Positions 58,701-64,000 of a stretch of 64,000 nucleotides of DNA are shown piece by piece (the stretch's first letter is position 1; the number at the start of each line of letters is the position of its first letter). The notes beneath the pieces were generated by a model. It made no database searches. It was given only the letters and a program-made list of their open reading frames with translations, and had not been told where the DNA came from. A program made the position numbers and the translations under genes. The stretch comes from Aliiroseovarius zhejiangensis (GTDB lineage: Bacteria; Pseudomonadota; Alphaproteobacteria; Rhodobacterales; Rhodobacteraceae), in contig NZ_BNCH01000001.1 of NCBI RefSeq assembly GCF_014656375.1, positions 1-64,000 of the forward strand, read 5' to 3'.

Positions 58701-59200
58701 TGGCCGGGGGCATAAATGTCGATGATGCCACCCCGGACGGCGAAATCCCCCGGCTCCATCACCGTAGGGGCTTGCGAAAACCCCATGCGCACCAGAAAGG
58801 CACGCAATTGATCGACGTCGATCTGGTGGTCAACGCGGGCGGTGAAGGAGGTTTCCTGCAACAGCGCGCGTTCCGGCACACGCTGCGTCGCCGCATTCAG
58901 CGTGGTCAGCAGAACAAAGCGACCCGCGATCTGCCCGGTCGCAAGCCCCGCCAAGGTCGCCATGCGCGTGGCCGAGATGGCGGCATTGGGCGACATGCGA
59001 TCAAAGGGCAGACAGTCCCAGCCCGGAAAGCGGATCACCGGTATCTGAGGCGCAAAGAACGCCAGCGCGGCCTCCATCGCGGCCAGTCGCTTGTCATCGC
59101 GCGCCACATGCACGACCGGCCCGGACCCACGGTCCAGTTCCTTGACCAGCAACGTGGCGTCAAACCCTTCAGGGGCACCAGAGAGCAGCAATTTTTCCAT
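55730..59200 (-). CDS. mfd: Transcription-repair coupling factor Mfd
   Basis: 1156 residues, full length. UvrB-homology region at the N-terminus, RNA polymerase interaction domain around residues 480-545 (LSAGDLIVHVDHGVGKFTGL), then helicase motifs: Walker A GDVGFGKTEVAMRAAF, DEEQRFG, SATPIPRTLQMSL, YQIRGRVGRSKT, followed by TRCF domain. It removes RNA polymerase stalled at DNA damage and recruits UvrA. No SOS-like box was seen upstream of the start. Confidence 0.97.
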   Translation of the reverse strand: MEKLLLSGAPEGFDATLLVKELDRGSGPVVHVARDDKRLAAMEAALAFFAPQIPVIRFPGWDCLPFDRMSPNAAISATRMATLAGLATGQIAGRFVLLTTLNAATQRVPERALLQETSFTARVDHQIDVDQLRAFLVRMGFSQAPTVMEPGDFAVRGGIIDIYAPGHDGPVRLDLFGDVLDGIRRFDPVTQRTTDTLKSIELAPVSEVILDAAAITRFRQNYRIEFGAAGSDDPLYEAISAGRKHQGNEHWLPFFHDRLETIFDYVPDASVMLDDHLTPARLSRWESIVDQYETRKIAMTAKNRMDTVYKPCPPELLYLDDTAWEATLADTRVVQFAALPQATGPGVLDGGGRIGRNFAPERQQENINLFKSLTDHIAAKDDAPVIVASYSDGARERLQGLLADEGLIATTRITDFRDVPDGKGGVYLTVWPLEHGFEGPDLTVISEQDVLGDRLIRAPKRKRRAENFLTEAQGLSAGDLIVHVDHGVGKFTGLETVTAMGAPHECLALKYAGGDRLFVPVENIELLSKFGQDTGLLDKLGGGAWQAKKAKLKERIREIADKLIRLAAERELRKAPVLDAPHHAWEEFSARFPYQETEDQLGAIEDVLSDLSSGRPMDRLVCGDVGFGKTEVAMRAAFVAALSGQQVAVIAPTTLLARQHYKSFSERFRGFPMQVGQLSRFVGQREAKLTREGLSRGTVDIVVGTHALLAKDVRFQNLGLLIVDEEQRFGVGHKERLKEMRSDVHVLTLSATPIPRTLQMSLSGVRDLSIIGTPPVDRLSIRTYVSEFDSVTIREALLREHYRGGQSFFVVPRIKDLPEIEAFLTDHVPEVSFVVAHGQMAAGELDRRMNAFYDGKYDVLLATTIVESGIDIPTANTMIIHRADMFGLAQLYQIRGRVGRSKTRAYAYLTTKPRVPLTPTAEKRLRVLGSLDALGAGFTLASQDLDIRGAGNLVGEEQSGQMREVGYELYQQMLEEAIAKIKAGELEGLTDADSTWAPQINLGVPVLIPDSYVPDLDVRLGLYRRLSSLSTKVELEGFAAELIDRFGPLPKEVNTLLLVVRIKGMCKRAGIAKLDGGPKGATIQFHNDKFASPEGLVEFIHAQNGLAKVRDNKIVVRRDWRKTSDKIKGAFAIAQDLAMKVKDARAKAEKAKPTAS

Positions 59201-59244
59201 GACGCGGAGGTAACGCCCTGTTTTCTGGTGTCAAGGGCGCGCCG

Positions 59245-59769
59245 TCAGCGCAGCACACCCAGTGACAGGTTCTGATACATCCCCCAAAGCGAGGTGATGA
59301 AAATCGCGCCCATCCCCAGAAACTGGGTCTGGACCCGATGGCGGTTCAGCCGGTCACGCAGCTCTTCGCCCACCAGCGCCCGCTCGCGGATCACCGCCGC
59401 CGTGTTCAGCGACATCAACCCGGCCAGCGCGATGGGGAACAACAACAAAAACACAGCCTGCGCAAACTCGACCTTGTACCAGAACCCCAATATGGCCATC
59501 GACGTGAACAGCGCCGCGGCGAACCCCAGGATCCACAGCCCCGATACACCCGCCACATACAATATCCGGTTGCAATTGATGCGCACCATGTCTTCCAGAT
59601 CCTGCTGCGCCTCGCCCTCAAGTCGGGCGGCTTTCTGGATCAGGTCATAGGGCACGCCGACAACCCAGTGGCTGACCGTTGACCAGGCCACGGCCAGCGC
59701 GATCCAATACCACAGGTTGGAAAATGATCGCATGTCGATGATTTCGAATACGGTGGAATACCAATCCAC
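59245..59769 (-). CDS. Membrane protein annotated in relatives as SufBCD-associated
   Basis: 174 residues with about four membrane helices (first NLWYWIALAVAWSTVSHWVVG; a pair around FAAALFTSMAILGFWY and VFLLLFPIALAGLMSL). A cytoplasmic helix (YDLIQKAARLEGEAQQDLEDMVRINCNRIL) lies between. Close homologues in Rhodobacteraceae carry the database name 'component of SufBCD complex', for which I know no experimental basis. It lies far from the suf operon, beside mfd and divergent from hemB. Confidence 0.75.
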   Translation of the reverse strand: MDWYSTVFEIIDMRSFSNLWYWIALAVAWSTVSHWVVGVPYDLIQKAARLEGEAQQDLEDMVRINCNRILYVAGVSGLWILGFAAALFTSMAILGFWYKVEFAQAVFLLLFPIALAGLMSLNTAAVIRERALVGEELRDRLNRHRVQTQFLGMGAIFITSLWGMYQNLSLGVLR

Positions 59770-59930
59770 GGGCGCTTTACCTTGCTTTTTGGCCGTATTC
59801 CGGGCGGTCCGGGTGCGGATCGGACGCTATGCCTGCTCGGGCCTGTCTTGTGTTTGGTCAGACTAGCCCCCGCAGCGGGTCAACGCCAGCCCGGTTTTGC
59901 GCTCAAAGACGCCCGATTGCAGACTTGTGA

Positions 59931-61028
<1,098 letters not shown>

Positions 61029-61075
61029 TCCAAGGCGCTTCATCGGCCAATTTTCGCACTGTCAATGCATTGAGG

Positions 61076-61104
61076 GTGACAGCCCTGCATCAACGCGCTA
61101 TATC
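61076..61104 (+). promoter_or_regulatory. Predicted promoter of the SYLF lipoprotein gene
   Basis: GTGACA (61076-61081) and TATATC (61099-61104) are separated by 17 bases, 73 bases before the ATG at 61178. Confidence 0.45.
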
Positions 61105-61177
61105 TTGTGGCCAAGTGGACCCAGAGCCACAAACGAGCACACAATCGCGCCGCAGGCGCATCTTACGAGGCGAATAC

Positions 61178-61744
61178 ATGGAAAAGAACAGGCTTTCCCG
61201 CAGAGGATTTATCATCGCCGCAGGCGGCGCAAGCATGTCGCTGGCGGCTTGTGCCAACGGGGTTGGGTCACGCAGTGGCGAACGGATCGACGCCCGCGTC
61301 GACAGCACGTTGGACTATCTTTACAACCGCTATCCCGGCACGCGCGAACTGGCCGCGAAATCAACCGGTCAGTTGATCATGCCGCTTGTCACCGAAGCCG
61401 GCTTCGGTCTGGGCGGTGCCTACGGGCGCGGCGCGTTGCGTATCAATGACGCGACGGTGGACTACTATCTGCTGACGCAGGCCAGCGCGGGGCTGCAAAT
61501 CGGTGCCCAGCAATTCGCGCATGTCCTGTTTTTCATGACCGATCAGGCGTTGCAGGATTTCCGCAGCGCCGCCGGTTGGGTCGCATCTGCCGACATCAAA
61601 TATGCCTTCCAGACCGATGGCGACCGGCTGACCGCCGACACGATCACGGCCTCGTCGCCGGTCGTGGCCGTGGTGTTCGGTCAGGCCGGGCTGATCGCCG
61701 GTGCCTCGATCGAAGGGGCGAAATACACCCGGATCATTCCCTGA
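61178..61744 (+). CDS. SYLF/YSC84 domain lipoprotein with Tat-type signal
   Basis: 188 residues. The N-terminus SRRGFIIAAGGASMSLAACAN combines the twin-arginine motif (SRRGF) with a lipobox (LAAC), so it is probably exported folded through Tat and lipidated. The mature part carries the SYLF/YSC84 landmarks: AAKSTGQLIMPLVTEAGFGLGGAYGRGAL and VVAVVFGQAGLIAGASIEGAKYTRI. These proteins bind lipids; bacterial role unclear. A bidirectional terminator follows. Confidence 0.85.
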   Translation: MEKNRLSRRGFIIAAGGASMSLAACANGVGSRSGERIDARVDSTLDYLYNRYPGTRELAAKSTGQLIMPLVTEAGFGLGGAYGRGALRINDATVDYYLLTQASAGLQIGAQQFAHVLFFMTDQALQDFRSAAGWVASADIKYAFQTDGDRLTADTITASSPVVAVVFGQAGLIAGASIEGAKYTRIIP

Positions 61745-61781
61745 TCCAACCGGAACAGAGCCGACACCGGATCACACGCAA

Positions 61782-61806
61782 AAAGGGCGGCAAAAGGCCG
61801 CCCTTT
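61782..61806. terminator. Bidirectional terminator
   Basis: AAAGGGCGGC (61782-61791) pairs with GCCGCCCTTT (61797-61806) around a short loop; T-rich on both exits (CTTTATAT on the plus side). It lies between the convergent SYLF and dehydrogenase genes. Confidence 0.8.
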
Positions 61807-61823
61807 CTTTATATCTCAACACC

Positions 61824-62696
61824 TTATCCCAGTGCCTTCAATCTTTTGAACAGGCTGGACGTATCCCAGCGCCCGCCACCCATCTTCTGCACATCCTTGT
61901 AGAACTGATCCACCAGCGCGGTCACCGGCAAGGATGCGCCATTTTCGTTCGCGGTGGATAGGCAAATGCCCAGATCCTTGCGCATCCAGTCCACGGCAAA
62001 CCCGTGATCGAAATGATCATCCGCCATGGTCTCGTGCCGGTTGACCATCTGCCAGCTGCCCGCAGCCCCGCCTTGAATGACATCCACCACTTCGCGAATG
62101 TCCAGCCCGGCTTTCTCGGCGAAATGCAGCCCTTCGGACAGGCCCTGCACCAGTCCGGCAATGCAGATCTGGTTGACCATCTTGGTCAACTGTCCCGCGC
62201 CGCTGTCGCCCAACCGCTTCACGCTGCGCCCATAGGCCTGCATGATCGGAAGCGCCGCATCGAACGCCGCCTGATCTCCGCCGCACATGATCGACAAGAC
62301 GCCGTTCTCGGCCCCGGCCTGCCCGCCGGATACGGGTGCATCCACGAAAGATACGCCCTGATCGGCGGCAGATGTGAACAACTCGCGGGTCACCGCAGCG
62401 GATACGGTGGTGTGATCGACAAAGACCGCCCCGTCCCGCATCCCGGCCAATGCGCCATCTTCGCCCAGAACCACCGCGCGCAGGTCGTCGTCATTGCCCA
62501 CGCAGGCCATCACGAAATCCGCACCCATGGCGGCCTCGCGCGGGGTGGGGGCGGATGCGCCGCCATGTTGCGCCGCCCAGCGATCGGCTTTTTCGGCGGT
62601 CCTGTTGAACACGGTGACCTCGTGCCCGTTGGCCGCAAGATGCCCGGCCATCGGATAGCCCATCACGCCCAAGCCCAAAAATGCACATTTCGCCAT
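61824..62696 (-). CDS. NAD(P)-dependent beta-hydroxyacid dehydrogenase (3-hydroxyisobutyrate dehydrogenase-like)
   Basis: 290 residues. Rossmann N-terminal domain with FLGLGVMGYPMAGHL, substrate motif DAPVSGGQAGAENG, catalytic lysine in LTKMVNQICIAG, and C-terminal helical dimer domain with the KDLGICL region. Members oxidise or reduce 3-hydroxyisobutyrate, tartronate semialdehyde or succinic semialdehyde; the exact substrate is not clear. The start at 62696 is preferred because MAKCAFLGLG is the usual beginning. Confidence 0.9.
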   Translation of the reverse strand: MAKCAFLGLGVMGYPMAGHLAANGHEVTVFNRTAEKADRWAAQHGGASAPTPREAAMGADFVMACVGNDDDLRAVVLGEDGALAGMRDGAVFVDHTTVSAAVTRELFTSAADQGVSFVDAPVSGGQAGAENGVLSIMCGGDQAAFDAALPIMQAYGRSVKRLGDSGAGQLTKMVNQICIAGLVQGLSEGLHFAEKAGLDIREVVDVIQGGAAGSWQMVNRHETMADDHFDHGFAVDWMRKDLGICLSTANENGASLPVTALVDQFYKDVQKMGGGRWDTSSLFKRLKALG

Positions 62697-62807
62697 AACC
62701 GCGTCCTTCCGTTGAAATCCCCTGTGATGCACAGTAGTTACCGCGACAGCGGGCAAGGTCAACGTCGACCGCAAGTGAAATGCAGATCAAGTGATGGATA
62801 GGGTGTG

Positions 62808-64000
62808 ATGGGCAAGGTCGTTCTGTGGATGATCCGCATCGTGGCGGGCCTTCTGGTGCTGGCCAGCCTGGCGACGCTTCTGGTCTATTACCTGGCGGCG
62901 CAATCGCTGCCCGACTACAGCGTCACACGAAAGACCGCCGGCATCTCTGCCCCGGTCGAGATCGTGCGCAACAACGCCAACATCCCCCATATCTTTGCCC
63001 AGAACGACGCCGACGTCTTTTTCGGCCTGGGCTATGCACATGCGCAGGACAGATTGTGGCAGATGATGGTGATGCGCCGCACCGCGCAGGGGCGCCTGTC
63101 CGAGGTGTTCGGGCGGCGGACCCTTCAGGTGGACGAACTGATGCGGCGACTGGATCTGTATACGCTGGCCAAGGCGGCGGTCGAGGTGCAGGATGACGAT
63201 GCCCGCGCCGCACTCAAGGCATATAGTTCGGGCGTCAATGCGTATCTGAGCCGCGTGAACGCCGAGGCGCTGGGCCGTGGCGCACCGGAGTTTTTCCTGT
63301 TCTCGAATGACGTGTCGCCCTGGCAACCCGCCGACAGCATCGCGATTTTGAAGCTGATGGGGGTGCAACTGGCCGGCCATCTGGAAGAAGAGCTGCTGCG
63401 CGCCCGCGTCACCCTTGCCCTGCCCGATGAACGGGTCAAGGACATCCTGCCCGACATTCCCGGCACGGGCATCGCTGCCCTGCCCGATTATGCGGCACTG
63501 CTGGGTGTGCCAAAGTCACAATTCGCCAACCTGCCCGCCCGTGAGGACCGCCCCGATTTATGGCCTGCCCCACGTCGGGGCCTTGCCGGGGCATCCAACG
63601 CCTGGGCAGCGGCGCCCAAACGCTCGGCCGCCGGGGGCACGCTTCTGGCCAATGACCCGCATCTTGGGTTCAGCGCGCCGTCGATCTGGTATCTGGCCCG
63701 GTTGGAGCTGTCGACGGGGGGCGTGATCGGCGGCACCATTCCCGGTATGCCCGCGATGATGGTCGGCCGGTCCGACAGCTTTGGCTGGGGGATCACATCG
63801 TCCTACCTGGACGATCAGGACCTGCATGTTGAAAAGCTGAACCCCGACAACCCGCGCGAGGTGCAGACACCCGACGGGTTCAAACCGCTGACCGAACGTG
63901 GCTCGATCGTGCAGATCAAGGACGAAGCCCCCGTGACCTTCGACCTGCAATGGTCCGACAATGGCCCGATCCTGCCCGGGCATCTGTTTGATCTGGGGAT
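62808..64000 (+). CDS. Penicillin acylase family protein (5' part, runs off window)
   Basis: First 397 codons of an Ntn-hydrolase precursor, cut by the window edge. A membrane helix at about 7-30 (IRIVAGLLVLASLATLLVYYLAA) anchors or exports it. The alpha part contains NIPHIFAQNDADVFFGLGYAHAQDRLWQM. The self-cleavage site before Ser263 (GLAGASNAWA) gives the nucleophile of the beta chain; HLGFSAPSIWYL and GTIPGMPAMMVGRSDSFGWGIT follow. Substrates of this group include acyl-homoserine lactones and beta-lactams; here unknown. Confidence 0.92.
   Translation, partial: MGKVVLWMIRIVAGLLVLASLATLLVYYLAAQSLPDYSVTRKTAGISAPVEIVRNNANIPHIFAQNDADVFFGLGYAHAQDRLWQMMVMRRTAQGRLSEVFGRRTLQVDELMRRLDLYTLAKAAVEVQDDDARAALKAYSSGVNAYLSRVNAEALGRGAPEFFLFSNDVSPWQPADSIAILKLMGVQLAGHLEEELLRARVTLALPDERVKDILPDIPGTGIAALPDYAALLGVPKSQFANLPAREDRPDLWPAPRRGLAGASNAWAAAPKRSAAGGTLLANDPHLGFSAPSIWYLARLELSTGGVIGGTIPGMPAMMVGRSDSFGWGITSSYLDDQDLHVEKLNPDNPREVQTPDGFKPLTERGSIVQIKDEAPVTFDLQWSDNGPILPGHLFDLG

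Noticed and set aside
56558-59275. A 905-codon open frame on the plus strand opposite mfd
   Set aside because: Its translation is a low-complexity His/Arg/Gln-rich shadow of mfd caused by high GC; mfd on the minus strand has all family motifs.

Overview
The window is a stretch of chromosome from an alphaproteobacterium, almost certainly Rhodobacterales (Roseobacter/Rhodobacter group). The reasons are the high GC content, a phoR-pstSCAB-phoU-phoB cluster with extended PstA and PstC proteins, an iscR-led suf operon whose IscR lacks the usual cysteine ligands, the DUF6456 and DUF6477 proteins, and HemB and TrmFO of the alphaproteobacterial kind. No rRNA, tRNA, CRISPR array or prophage was seen. 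Only the extreme left end looks mobile: a possible insertion-sequence terminus beside a 3' remnant of a potassium-channel gene.

Layout. 1-480: possible IS end and channel remnant. 480-7900 (minus): phosphate starvation regulon, with a three-repeat Pho box before pstS and a strong stem-loop between pstS and pstC. 8126-10146: a small unknown protein, a DUF6456 helix-turn-helix regulator and a DUF6477 protein around a palindromic intergenic region. 10238-20595: MttB-family methyltransferase, GMP synthase, FkbM methyltransferase, monooxygenase-like protein, DMT exporter, FadL porin, P-loop protein, MetA-fold acyltransferase, PPK2 and a TetR regulator. 20612-28723 (minus): iscR, cysteine desulfurase, sufB, two small unknown genes, sufC, sufD, two YIP1-like membrane proteins and sufS.

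28911-33287: hydrolase, small unknown proteins, VOC protein, M32 carboxypeptidase and haem A synthase. 33484-38963: gyrA, trmFO, gluQRS and hisI. 39035-44142: NifU-like scaffold, a 40-residue membrane microprotein, recG and ligA. 44344-47563: DUF502 protein, LysE-type exporter, patatin lipase and 3-hydroxybutyrate dehydrogenase. 47735-47810 (minus): a predicted 76-nt small RNA with its own promoter and terminator. 47925-55733: oligopeptide-binding protein, ACR3 arsenite pump, a low-GC unknown protein, XRE-cupin regulator, acyl-CoA synthetase, DsbA-like oxidoreductase and a Bcr/CflA-type exporter. 55730-64000: mfd, a membrane protein traditionally linked to SufBCD, hemB, a SYLF lipoprotein, a hydroxyacid dehydrogenase and the 5' part of a penicillin-acylase gene.

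Functional links. The window holds a nearly complete phosphate-sensing and uptake unit, plus PPK2 for polyphosphate metabolism. Fe-S assembly is represented three times: the suf operon, the NifU-like scaffold and the distant SufBCD-associated membrane protein. Recombination and repair functions (recG, ligA, mfd, gyrA) are scattered. The least explained items are the predicted small RNA, the microprotein with an upstream array of GAAC repeats, the uncharacterised genes inside the suf operon, and the operator-like palindrome between the DUF6456 and DUF6477 genes.
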